DNA of 64,000 nucleotides from Hymenobacter sp. H14-R3 (GTDB lineage Bacteria > Bacteroidota > Bacteroidia > Cytophagales > Hymenobacteraceae), in contig NZ_JASITD010000001.1 of NCBI RefSeq assembly GCF_030063445.1, forward strand, positions 248,001-312,000, read 5' to 3'. Made by a program: the position numbers and the translations under genes. The notes under the pieces are model-generated. The model saw nothing but the letters and a program-made list of their open reading frames with translations, ran no database searches and had not been told where the DNA came from. This document shows positions 44,442 to 52,281 of this stretch, in pieces (the first letter of the stretch is position 1; the number at the start of each line of letters is the position of its first letter).

Positions 44442-44927
44442 CTACTCAGTTTTTTGGCGCGCCTGCTTGGCGGCGGCGGTGTTGGCAGCGGCCGGCCGGC
44501 CAGCTTTGGAGGCTGCTTTCTTCTTCTCGTTGGTGGCTTTCTTCTCGGCGGGGGTCAGCGCGTCCCAGGCTTTGGTGGGCAGGTAGCGCGTGGTGCCGCC
44601 AGCGCGGCGAGCGGGCTTGGCGTCGCTGGTTTCCCATTGCTGGTCGGTCCACTGCGCCAGGCTTTTCTGCTTCGAGTTGGGGTGAAGCTGGAGGTAGCCG
44701 CCCCCCGCTTTTTGGTAGGCCAGCGTGAGCAGCTGCGATTTGCGGGCGCTCCAGGTGCCGGGCTCGCCACCTTTGGCGGCGGCCCGAATCTCGGTTCTCA
44801 GGCGTTCGCGCAGTTGGGGGTCGGTATAGGTATTGTCGTCGGTGCGGCGGCGGGCCGCGGGGCGGGTTTTGGTGCGCTTGCGAACCGGGGTGCTACTGGT
44901 GGTGGCGTCGGGGGCAGGAGTTTTCAT
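44442..44927 (-). CDS. DUF5872-like basic protein
   Basis: From the ATG at 44927 the product has 161 residues. A basic, disordered N-terminus (TKTRPAARRRTDDN) and a Lys/Ala-rich tail flank a domain with WSARKSQLLTLAYQKAGGGY, SLAQWTDQQWETSD and TRYLPTKAWDALTPAEKKATNEKKK. I recognise this as the DUF5872 pattern, also present in algae and large DNA viruses. Nucleic-acid binding is possible but unproven. An upstream in-frame ATG at 45038 would add 37 hydrophobic residues and is disfavoured. Confidence 0.75.
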   Translation of the reverse strand: MKTPAPDATTSSTPVRKRTKTRPAARRRTDDNTYTDPQLRERLRTEIRAAAKGGEPGTWSARKSQLLTLAYQKAGGGYLQLHPNSKQKSLAQWTDQQWETSDAKPARRAGGTTRYLPTKAWDALTPAEKKATNEKKKAASKAGRPAAANTAAAKQARQKTE

Positions 44928-45144
44928 CGGGGGCCAGGAAAGTAGTGGTTTAAAATAACAGCAAAAAAGCAGGGAGGTTGCATAGGATAGCAAGCTTTTT
45001 ATTTGTTGTTTAACCTTCATTATCAGATTGTTAAACAAAAATGCTTATTATCCTGGCTCCCGGGGCGGGCACCTCATCACACGAGGCAGCAGGAGAAGTA
45101 CAGGCAGGTACCGCACGTAACTTGCAGTCCTATTTTTCTTCCTT

Positions 45145-47457
45145 ATGTATAAAAAGTTACTGTGCCTGGCGATAATGTGGGGGATGCTGGTGCCGGTGCA
45201 GGCGCAGCGCGTGGGCCTGGTACTAAGCGGCGGCGGCGCCAAGGGCCTGGCGCACGTGGGCGTGCTCAAGCAATTGGAAGCCAATGGCATTCCCATCGAC
45301 TACATTGTGGGCAACAGCATGGGGGCCGTGGTGGGGGCTATGTACGCGGCCGGTTACTCGCCCCGCGACATTGAGCAGATTGTGCTGTCGGAGGAATTTC
45401 AGAACTGGGCTAACGGCAAAGTATTGCCCGACAAGACGTACAACTTTCTTACGGCCGAGCCTTCCCCATCATCGCTGCGCCTGGGGCTGGCCATCGACTC
45501 CACGTTTAAGGCTACCATCACCCCAACGCTCGTCAACGACCTTAACCTGAATTTTGCGCTGGCCCGGTTACTGGCGCCGGCCGCCGCCGCCGCCAAATAC
45601 GACTTCGACAACCTGTTTGTACCCTATCGCGCCTTGGCCACCGAGGTGTTTACCCGCAAGGAAGTGGTGCAGAAATCGGGCTTGCTCGCTGATGCGGTGC
45701 GCAACTCCATGGCCTACCCGCTGGCGTTCCGGCCCATTCGCAACCTCGACGGGCGTTATTTATTTGACGGGGCGGTGCTGAATAACTTCCCCACCAACGT
45801 GATGCGCAAGGACTTCAAACCTGACATCATGATTGGGGTGAACGTGGGCGACGTGGCCCTCAAGAAGTATCCCTATAAAAAAGACGACGCGCTGCTCACC
45901 AGCACGCTGGTTTTTCTGGGTTCGAGCGTGGCCGACACCAACAGCGTGGGCAAAAATGGCATCTATATTCAGCCCGACCTGGGCAGCCTGGGTGCGGCCG
46001 ACTTTGATAAGGTGCGCACGCTCATCGCCGAGGGCGACACGGCCACGCAGCTCAAGATGGACGAGCTGAAGCAGCGCATCACGCGCCGGGTGGATACGGT
46101 GGACTTGCAGCGCCGCCGCCTTGCGTTTCAGCAGAGCGTGCCTAGCCCGCGCTTTGTGGAGGTGGAGGTGCACGGCCTGCGGGCCGACCAGAACGAGTAT
46201 GCCCGCAGCTTTTTCCAGCGCAGTGGCTCTACCTACACCATTGATGACCTGGAGGAAGGCTACTACCGCCTGGCCTCCGACGATTATTTCCGCAATATCT
46301 ATCCCCGCATTCGCTACGACGAGAAGCTGAAGGGCTACGTACTTAGCATTGATGCCCAGCGCAATAACAACGTAGCCGCTGACCTGGGCTTCACGCTCAG
46401 CACCCGCCCCATCGAGAGCCTGTACCTGGGCGTGGAGTTTCGCTACCTGCGCCGGCTGCTGTACTCGGCGGCGGCCAACGTGAGCGTGGGGCGCTTCTAC
46501 AACGGGGCGCAGGCCACCTTCCGGGTGAATGCGCCAGGCAAGCTGCCGTTCTACATTTCGCCCATTATCACCTACAACCAGTGGGATTTTCAGCAGACGG
46601 GCGTGCTGCTGGGCAGCGATGCCCTCAGCACCCAGGTGAAGCAAAAGGACACCAAAATAGGGGCCCAGTTTGGGGTGTCGCCCCGCTACCGCTCGCGCAT
46701 GGTGCTCGACGTGGGGGCCTTTTATAACGTTGATAACTACTCGAACCTACAGGATATTTCCTCGTCGGCCTTCCTCGACCGTACCTCCTTTAAGGGGGCT
46801 ACAGCGGCCATTCGCTTTGCCCGCAACTCGCTTAACCGCAAGCAGTACGCTACCGGCGGGCGGCGCGCCATCGTTACCCTGCGGGGCATCACGGGCACGG
46901 AGGTGTATAACCCCGGCTCTACCTCCAACTTTCAGGACCTGGGCGAGCGCTCGCAGCACCACCAATGGCTACAGTTCAGGGGCACGTATGAGCGCTATTT
47001 CGCGCTGCAAAAGGACCGCTCTTCGTGGGGCTACTTCGGCGAGCTGATGATAAGCGGCCAGGGCGGGTTTTTCAATTATCGCTCCTCGCTAACCACGGCT
47101 CCCTTGTTTGCGCCGCTGCCCGACTCGCGCACCCGCTTTTTGGAGCGCTACCGCTCGCCACGCTTTGCAGCCGCGGGCGTGCGCTACTCGCAGCTGGTGC
47201 TGGGCAAGCTGGAGTGGCGCTCCGAGCTCTTTGCACACGTCAATATTGCCGAGTTTCAGGATAAAAGCCAAGTGGCCGACCATACTTCGGGCGTAACCCG
47301 GCCCTACCTCACGGCCTCCACAGGCCTCATCTTCACCACGCCGGTGGGGCCGCTGGCGCTGCACGCGCTCTACTACGATGACCCTAATCCTAACAACCGA
47401 TTTGGGTTGTACGCGCACTTGGGCTACATCTTGTTCCGGGGCCGCTCGCTGGACTAG
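45145..47457 (+). CDS. Patatin-like phospholipase fused to Omp85-type outer-membrane barrel
   Basis: The 770-residue protein has a signal peptide (LLCLAIMWGMLVPVQA), a patatin domain (residues about 22-310) with SGGGAKG, the GNSMG nucleophile Ser58 and the FDGA dyad Asp208, a POTRA-like segment (RFVEVEVHGLRADQNEYARSFF, about 330-400) and a C-terminal 16-strand type barrel ending GRSLD. This is the PlpD/type Vd-like architecture, in which the barrel places a lipase at the cell surface. In Bacteroidota it is common with unknown substrate. Confidence 0.9.
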   Translation: MYKKLLCLAIMWGMLVPVQAQRVGLVLSGGGAKGLAHVGVLKQLEANGIPIDYIVGNSMGAVVGAMYAAGYSPRDIEQIVLSEEFQNWANGKVLPDKTYNFLTAEPSPSSLRLGLAIDSTFKATITPTLVNDLNLNFALARLLAPAAAAAKYDFDNLFVPYRALATEVFTRKEVVQKSGLLADAVRNSMAYPLAFRPIRNLDGRYLFDGAVLNNFPTNVMRKDFKPDIMIGVNVGDVALKKYPYKKDDALLTSTLVFLGSSVADTNSVGKNGIYIQPDLGSLGAADFDKVRTLIAEGDTATQLKMDELKQRITRRVDTVDLQRRRLAFQQSVPSPRFVEVEVHGLRADQNEYARSFFQRSGSTYTIDDLEEGYYRLASDDYFRNIYPRIRYDEKLKGYVLSIDAQRNNNVAADLGFTLSTRPIESLYLGVEFRYLRRLLYSAAANVSVGRFYNGAQATFRVNAPGKLPFYISPIITYNQWDFQQTGVLLGSDALSTQVKQKDTKIGAQFGVSPRYRSRMVLDVGAFYNVDNYSNLQDISSSAFLDRTSFKGATAAIRFARNSLNRKQYATGGRRAIVTLRGITGTEVYNPGSTSNFQDLGERSQHHQWLQFRGTYERYFALQKDRSSWGYFGELMISGQGGFFNYRSSLTTAPLFAPLPDSRTRFLERYRSPRFAAAGVRYSQLVLGKLEWRSELFAHVNIAEFQDKSQVADHTSGVTRPYLTASTGLIFTTPVGPLALHALYYDDPNPNNRFGLYAHLGYILFRGRSLD

Positions 47458-47492
47458 GTAAAATAAGGAGCAGGTATCAGGTAGCACAAGCA

Positions 47493-47586
47493 CGTCGTGC
47501 TGAGCTTGCCGAAGCATCTCTACCGCACAGTTGGGATTAATAATTCAACGATGTGGTAGAGATGCCTCGGCAAGCTCAATATGACG
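47493..47586. repeat. Dispersed palindromic repeat, copy A
   Basis: The arms (47493-47528 and 47551-47586) are complementary over 36 bases with six mismatches, all transitions. The outer part reads CGTCRTGCTGAGCTTGCCGA and then RGCATCTC, and the inner part (TACCGCAC) differs from copy B. Between the convergent patatin and GH43 genes, so it may also end transcription. Confidence 0.85.
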
Positions 47587-47599
47587 TATTTTTTAAGTA

Positions 47600-47616
47600 A
47601 TTGTCTAATAGACAAT
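47600..47616. repeat. Short hairpin at the 3' end of the GH43 gene
   Basis: ATTGTCT (47600-47606) and AGACAAT (47610-47616) form a perfect 7-bp stem next to the GH43 stop. Confidence 0.5.
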
Positions 47617-47619
47617 CAA

Positions 47620-48609
47620 TTACTTATTCATTACCGGCCCCGGCTGCGGCGTGGCAGAGGGTGTACCTACCTGCGGCCAACCAGCCGCACTGTAGGTCAC
47701 TTTATCGAGCAGCAGCACGCGGCGCGAATAGCCCTGCTCGGCGTTGAGGGCATCGTAGGTGGGCTGCTCCCGGTCGATGGCGTGGTAGAGCAGCCAGTCT
47801 TGCCCGGCCGCGTCGGTGATGAGGCAGTTGTGGCCGGGGGCCTGCCAGCGCGCGTTTTCGGTGAGGATGGTGCCCGCCGTATCGGTAGCGGCGGCCAGGG
47901 TTTGGTAGGGGCCGGTAGGCTGGCGGGCGCGGGCGGCCAGCACCGCGTAGCGAGCATCGGGGCCGCAGCAGTTGTCGCCCGAGTAAAACAGGTAGTACCA
48001 ACCCGCCCGGTAGTGCACCCAACTACCTTCTATGAGGTGGCCGTAGGCAGTTTTGTCGCCAATAGGTAGCGGGGCCACTACCACCTGCGCGGCGCTGCCG
48101 GGCACGAAGCTGAGCCCGTCGGCGGCCAGCTCACGCACCCGCAACGGCCCGAAGCCCGAGCCCCAGAACAACAGCTGCCGCCTGGTGCCAGGCTCCACAA
48201 AACGCATGGGGTCAATGTTTTCGAAGCCCGGGCCGCCAGCCAGCAGCGGCGCGCCGCTATCCACAAACGGGCCGGCGGGCTGCGTGGCTACGGCCACCCC
48301 CAGGCACAGACCAGCGGCCGGGTCATTGGGCTGCGCCGAGTAGTAGAGCAGGTAGCGGCCATCGGCGTGCCGGCTCACGTCGGGGGCCCAGAAGCGCTGG
48401 CTGGTGGCGGCCCAGGTGGGCTTGGTGGGCAGGGCCTCGCCCAGGTGCTCCCAGCTCATCAGGTCGCGGGAGCGCGCCACCTGGAAGTTGAGCACCTGGC
48501 CCGCGTGCTTGGTTTGGGTGGCGTAGGCGTAGTAATAGCCGTCGGGGGCCAGCAGCACGCTAGGGTCCGGAAAGTCGCAGTCCAGCACGGGGTTTTGGTA
48601 GATAGCCAT
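47620..48609 (-). CDS. Glycoside hydrolase family 43
   Basis: The 329-residue protein has the GH43 five-bladed propeller features: NPVLDCDFPDPSVLL with the general base Asp15, FWAPDVSR with the pKa-modulating Asp, and a later LIEGSWVHYRAGWYYLFYSG with the general acid Glu. Such enzymes cleave arabinan or xylan side chains. No signal peptide is seen, so it probably acts on imported oligosaccharides. It may be part of a minus-strand run with the hydrolase and the lipoprotein. Confidence 0.9.
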   Translation of the reverse strand: MAIYQNPVLDCDFPDPSVLLAPDGYYYAYATQTKHAGQVLNFQVARSRDLMSWEHLGEALPTKPTWAATSQRFWAPDVSRHADGRYLLYYSAQPNDPAAGLCLGVAVATQPAGPFVDSGAPLLAGGPGFENIDPMRFVEPGTRRQLLFWGSGFGPLRVRELAADGLSFVPGSAAQVVVAPLPIGDKTAYGHLIEGSWVHYRAGWYYLFYSGDNCCGPDARYAVLAARARQPTGPYQTLAAATDTAGTILTENARWQAPGHNCLITDAAGQDWLLYHAIDREQPTYDALNAEQGYSRRVLLLDKVTYSAAGWPQVGTPSATPQPGPVMNK

Positions 48610-48694
48610 CTATAGTAAGCTTTAGCTTGCCAGTCGTTAAATAAGTTACTGCTTTTTAAGACTTTATACCTGTGGCGGCAAGCTATAGCCTACC

Positions 48695-49396
48695 CTACGC
48701 GCTGAAAATAACCTCTGGAGCTTCCAGCGGCAGCAGGTGGCCGGCCCCCGGCACGGCCACCAGGGCCGAGCCAGCGGGCAGCAGCGGCAGCGTTTGCTGG
48801 CGCTGGGCGGCCAGCGGAATGGCGCGGTCGTTTTCGCCCACCAGCAGGCGGCAGGGCACCGCAATACGGGGCATCAGGGCCGAAATGTCCTCGCGCGAGC
48901 CGCGCAGCAGCCAGGCATCCCAGGCGGCCTGGGTAGTGCGCAGGTTGTCGGCAATCACCTGCGCGCGCTGCTCGTCGGAAAGCGGAATGCTGGTGATTTT
49001 GGTGAAGGTACTCTCGGCCTCGGCGCGCTGGCCGTAGGCAGCCAGGCTGGCCGCCCGGTCGGCGTCGCTGATGGGCTCGGGCGTAGGCGGCGAGGGCGAC
49101 AGTAGTAGCAGCCCACGCAGCCCGGCCGGCTGGCGGGCGGCCAGGGCCAGGGCTATTTTGCCGCTCATACTATGGCCAATTATTTGATAATCAACTAGTT
49201 TATTATCCTCAACATACTGCGCTACCCAATCGGCGTAGCTGGCCACGGAGTAGTCGAAGCCGGCGGGGGCGGCCTGGCTGCCAAAGCCGGGCAGGTCGGG
49301 GGCCAGCAGGTGGCTGCCGGGCGGCAGCAGCGGCAACAGGGGCTCAAATTCGTGGCCGGAGCCGGCCCAGTAGTGCAGGGCAAGGTAAGTAGTCAT
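48695..49396 (-). CDS. Alpha/beta hydrolase
   Basis: The 233-residue protein has the fold of alpha/beta hydrolases: HYWAGSGHEFEPLLPLLPPGSHLLAPDLPGFG, the nucleophile elbow GHSMSG with Ser76 (the last small residue of the GxSxG pattern is Ser), a helical cap and the His of GAGHLLP. Substrate unknown. Its start is 32 bases downstream of the lipoprotein gene. Confidence 0.88.
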   Translation of the reverse strand: MTTYLALHYWAGSGHEFEPLLPLLPPGSHLLAPDLPGFGSQAAPAGFDYSVASYADWVAQYVEDNKLVDYQIIGHSMSGKIALALAARQPAGLRGLLLLSPSPPTPEPISDADRAASLAAYGQRAEAESTFTKITSIPLSDEQRAQVIADNLRTTQAAWDAWLLRGSREDISALMPRIAVPCRLLVGENDRAIPLAAQRQQTLPLLPAGSALVAVPGAGHLLPLEAPEVIFSA

Positions 49397-49428
49397 GTGT
49401 AGTCAGCTAGAATTCAGAATATTAAGCC

Positions 49429-50295
49429 TTATTTTTTGGTGCCGGTGATATGGATAGTGGTGGTGATTTTTGCGGTGGGCGCGCCGGCTTTACTAGTTAG
49501 CGTTTGGGCAATTTTGCTATCGAGTAACATGCCAGTAGCTAGCTCCACGTCCATGGTGCCGGTTTGCGTGCCGTCCATGTCCATTGCTCCCTGGCCCTCC
49601 AGCTTACTAATGATGCCTAGGTGCGCTACTCCGGCGCTCATACTGGTGAGCTTATAGATGCTGGCCGCCCGAATACTAAGGGGGCCCACTGCCAGCTTGA
49701 TAGTTCTGGACCACGTGTCGCCAGGTTTCACTGCGTGGCCCGGGTAAATGTAGAACGACTGTTCCATATCACCACGCAAAGTACTATCGTTCAATGACTT
49801 ATTCAACTGTGCACGCATGGCGGCAGCATTGGGGCTGGCCGGGTCTACGGTGCCGTTCACCAGGGCCTCAGCGCCTTTAATAGCAGTCACTTTGCCTTCG
49901 TCGGTGAGCGTGGCTTCAAACGACTTGCCCACTAAGCCCCCCATGGTGGCCAGGGGGCTACTTTTGGTGCCCGGGTCATTGCTGTCGTAGGCCAGCTTGT
50001 GGCCCATCGTCTCCATTTTCATGGCTATCCGGTCGTAGGACACGGTCAGGTTTTTTGACGTTCCGGCCCCAGCCCGCACCGCGTAGCTACTTACCATGGT
50101 TATCGACTGGCCTATTTTCTGGCCAGGCGCATCTATTTGCTGGTCACTCTCAACGGCGTACGTAAACTTGCTGCCCGGCGCAAAATTAAATTTCAGGTTC
50201 ACCGCTTCATCTTTGGTAGCCTCGGAGGGGCTGCCGCAACCACTCAAAACCAAAGCTGCCACTACCAATCCGGTAAAAGAAGAAGTCACGCTCAT
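49429..50295 (-). CDS. Lipoprotein, DUF6263-like
   Basis: From the ATG at 50295 the product has 288 residues with a lipobox (LVVAALVLSGC, Cys20). The mature protein, beta-strand rich, resembles DUF6263: LKFNFAPGSKFTYAVESDQQ, AMKMETMGHKLAYDSND and YPGHAVKPGDTWSRTIK. Function unknown. The upstream ATG at 50334 would remove the lipobox from the N-terminal position. Confidence 0.75.
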   Translation of the reverse strand: MSVTSSFTGLVVAALVLSGCGSPSEATKDEAVNLKFNFAPGSKFTYAVESDQQIDAPGQKIGQSITMVSSYAVRAGAGTSKNLTVSYDRIAMKMETMGHKLAYDSNDPGTKSSPLATMGGLVGKSFEATLTDEGKVTAIKGAEALVNGTVDPASPNAAAMRAQLNKSLNDSTLRGDMEQSFYIYPGHAVKPGDTWSRTIKLAVGPLSIRAASIYKLTSMSAGVAHLGIISKLEGQGAMDMDGTQTGTMDVELATGMLLDSKIAQTLTSKAGAPTAKITTTIHITGTKK

Positions 50296-50604
50296 AGAAA
50301 TGCAGCGGTGAAATGGGCCGCGCTGCCTATACAACGGCCCACTGGTGGTTAAGTTGAGCCAAAAAGCTGAGCTGCCTCGCCAGCCCGGCAGGGCGCCAGG
50401 GCCCTCGGTACCCGCGTTGGGGCCGGCGCTACAGCAAGCGCAAAATAAAGTTGCGCCTTAGGCAATGCTAATTTGCACAACTTGCGGCCCACCTGTTACA
50501 TTTGGCTTGATTATAGCGGCTTCACTTTCCGCTCATTCCTCTACTTTCTACCTGCTGCCTATCGACCAGAAGCTCTACGTTCCCCCAATAACCCGTAGCC
50601 CTTT
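50296..50604. other. Intergenic region between the lipoprotein and sigma genes
   Basis: A divergent spacer of 309 bases with one supported signal: TTTG (50472-50475), 21 bases, TACATTTG (50497-50504) for the plus-strand sigma gene. No gene or RNA is evident. Confidence 0.5.
50472..50504 (+). promoter_or_regulatory. Promoter of the sigma/anti-sigma pair
   Basis: TTTG-N21-TACATTTG, a good match to the Bacteroidota consensus with a spacer one base longer than usual; about 100 bases before the sigma gene start. Confidence 0.55.
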
Positions 50605-51240
50605 ATGGAACCCTTGCAGCCGAGCGATTCTGCGCTCATCGACCTTTACCTGGCCGGCCGTGAAGCGGCATTTGCCCAGCTGCTCCAGCGCCACCAGGCG
50701 CGGGTCTACACTACCATTCACCTGGTAGTGCGCGACGAAGACCTGGCCGACGACCTCACCCAGGATACCTTCATTAAGGCCATCCACACCCTCAAAAGCG
50801 GGCGCTACCAAGACGAAGGCAAGTTTGGCTCCTGGCTGTGCCGCATTGCGCACAACCTGGCCATCGACGCATTTCGCCGGGCCAAGCGAGTGCCCCAGAC
50901 CAGCCTTGATGACAATATGGGGCTCGCCAACTCGTTACAGTTGTCCGAAGAGTCAGCCGACGACGTATTAGGCCGCGAGGAAAGCCACGCGCACCTGCGC
51001 CAGCTGATTCAGGAATTGCCCACTGCCCAAAAAGAAGTACTACTAATGCGCCACTACGGCGACATGAGCTTTCAGGAAATAGCCGACGCAACCGGCGTTA
51101 GCATCAATACTGCGCTCGGCCGTATGCGCTATGCGCTCATCAACCTGCGGAAAAAAATGGCCGCTCATTCGCTCCTGTATGATTCAAACCTTACCCCACC
51201 CGACGTTGCTTCGCTACGTGTACAACGAATTGCCGGCTGA
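50605..51240 (+). CDS. ECF-type RNA polymerase sigma factor
   Basis: The 211-residue protein has region 2 (AFAQLLQRHQARVYTTIHLVVRDEDLADDLTQDTFIKAIHTL, SWLCRIAHNLAIDAFRR) and region 4 (LIQELPTAQKEVLLMRHYGDMSFQEIADATGVSINTALGRMRYALINLRK). The anti-sigma-like gene starts inside its 3' end in another frame. Its location just before nth recurs in related genomes as far as I know. Confidence 0.93.
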   Translation: MEPLQPSDSALIDLYLAGREAAFAQLLQRHQARVYTTIHLVVRDEDLADDLTQDTFIKAIHTLKSGRYQDEGKFGSWLCRIAHNLAIDAFRRAKRVPQTSLDDNMGLANSLQLSEESADDVLGREESHAHLRQLIQELPTAQKEVLLMRHYGDMSFQEIADATGVSINTALGRMRYALINLRKKMAAHSLLYDSNLTPPDVASLRVQRIAG

Positions 51241-51403
51241 CGAGCAGCACGACTTCGAGGAAGCCCTGCTGCACGACCCCGCCCTGGCCAGCGCCTGCGC
51301 CGACCTGCTGCTGGCCCAGCGCACCCTCGACCGCCTCGCCCGCGTCCCGCGCCCGGCCACCACGGCGGCCATCTTGCAGTACTCGCGCACATTTATGCGC
51401 TAG
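51179..51403 (+). CDS. Small anti-sigma-like protein
   Basis: The 74-residue product (MIQTLPHPTLLRYVYNELPA, then DEQHDFEEALLHDPALASACADLLLAQRTLDRLA) has the helical N-terminal pattern of anti-sigma factor domains but no membrane span or zinc motif. It starts 62 bases before the sigma stop, overlapping it in a different frame, so translation is probably coupled. A start further upstream in the same frame is possible but less likely. Confidence 0.65.
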   Translation: MIQTLPHPTLLRYVYNELPADEQHDFEEALLHDPALASACADLLLAQRTLDRLARVPRPATTAAILQYSRTFMR

Positions 51404-51443
51404 CCAGCAGGCTTTTATCAGGTAAAAAAGAATACCAAAAGCA

Positions 51444-51550
51444 CGTCATGCTGAGCTTGCCGAAGCATCTCGCGTGGGGTGGTAACTCAAATTCGTCGAA
51501 CGATTGAGTTACCACCCCACGCGAGATGCTTCGGTAAGCTCAGCATGACG
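51444..51550. repeat. Dispersed palindromic repeat, copy B
   Basis: The arms (51444-51490 and 51504-51550) are 47 bases long with one mismatch, and the 13-base loop has a further 4-bp stem. The outer 28 bases match copy A at 47.5 kb (CGTCATGCTGAGCTTGCCGA then AGCATCTC), while the inner 19 differ (GCGTGGGGTGGTAACTCAA). It lies between the anti-sigma and nth genes. Confidence 0.88.
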
Positions 51551-51585
51551 TTTTCTTTTAAGAAGCGATAGCCCTCCCCAACAAA

Positions 51586-52281
51586 ATGACGCGCCCCGAA
51601 CGGTTCCGCCGCTTTATTGACTACTTCACCACCAACTTTCCGGAGCCCAAAACGGAGCTGGCCTACCGCAACCCCTACGAGCTGATTGTGGCCGTGGTGC
51701 TGAGCGCCCAGTGCACCGACAAGCGCGTGAACTTGGTGATGCCCGCCCTGCTGGCGCAGTTTCCGACGGCCGCCGAGCTGGGCGCGGCCTCGGCGGCGGA
51801 TATTTTTCCGTTTGTCCGCAGCGTATCATACCCCAATAACAAAGCCAAGCACCTGGCCGGCCTCGGGCATTTGCTGCTGGCGGAGTTTGGCGGCGAAGTG
51901 CCCAGCACCATTGAGGAGTTGCAGCGCTTGCCCGGCGTGGGCCGCAAAACGGCCAACGTGGTGGTATCCGTCATCTACAACCAGCCCGCGATGGCCGTGG
52001 ACACGCACGTTTTTCGGGTGTCGCACCGGCTGGGGCTGGTGCCCAAAACCGCCACCACGCCGCTGGCCGTGGAGAAAGGCCTGGTAAAGTACATTCCGCA
52101 GGCCGTAATTCCGAAGGCCCACCACTGGCTGATTTTACACGGCCGCTATGTGTGCGTGGCCCGCTCGCCCAAGTGCAGCGCCTGCCCGCTCACCGATGCT
52201 TGCGCCTACTACGCCAAGGAAGTGCTGGGGGCCGCCGCGGCGGGCAAGCCCGCCGCGGCTTCGGCAAAGAGCCAGCGATAA
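51586..52281 (+). CDS. nth: Endonuclease III
   Basis: Nth removes oxidised pyrimidines and cuts the abasic strand. The 231-residue protein has the helix-hairpin-helix LPGVGRKTANVV with catalytic Lys121, catalytic Asp139 in VDTHVFRVSHRLGL, and the Fe-S ligands Cys190-x6-Cys197-x2-Cys200-x5-Cys206. The Ala-rich C-terminal tail (AAAAGKPAAASAKSQR) overlaps the 3' end of the convergent esterase gene by 73 bases. Confidence 0.96.
   Translation: MTRPERFRRFIDYFTTNFPEPKTELAYRNPYELIVAVVLSAQCTDKRVNLVMPALLAQFPTAAELGAASAADIFPFVRSVSYPNNKAKHLAGLGHLLLAEFGGEVPSTIEELQRLPGVGRKTANVVVSVIYNQPAMAVDTHVFRVSHRLGLVPKTATTPLAVEKGLVKYIPQAVIPKAHHWLILHGRYVCVARSPKCSACPLTDACAYYAKEVLGAAAAGKPAAASAKSQR

Noticed and set aside
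52209..52281. Frameshift or mis-assembly in the nth/esterase overlap
   Set aside because: Both proteins have complete catalytic domains well before the overlap, and only their non-conserved tails are involved.
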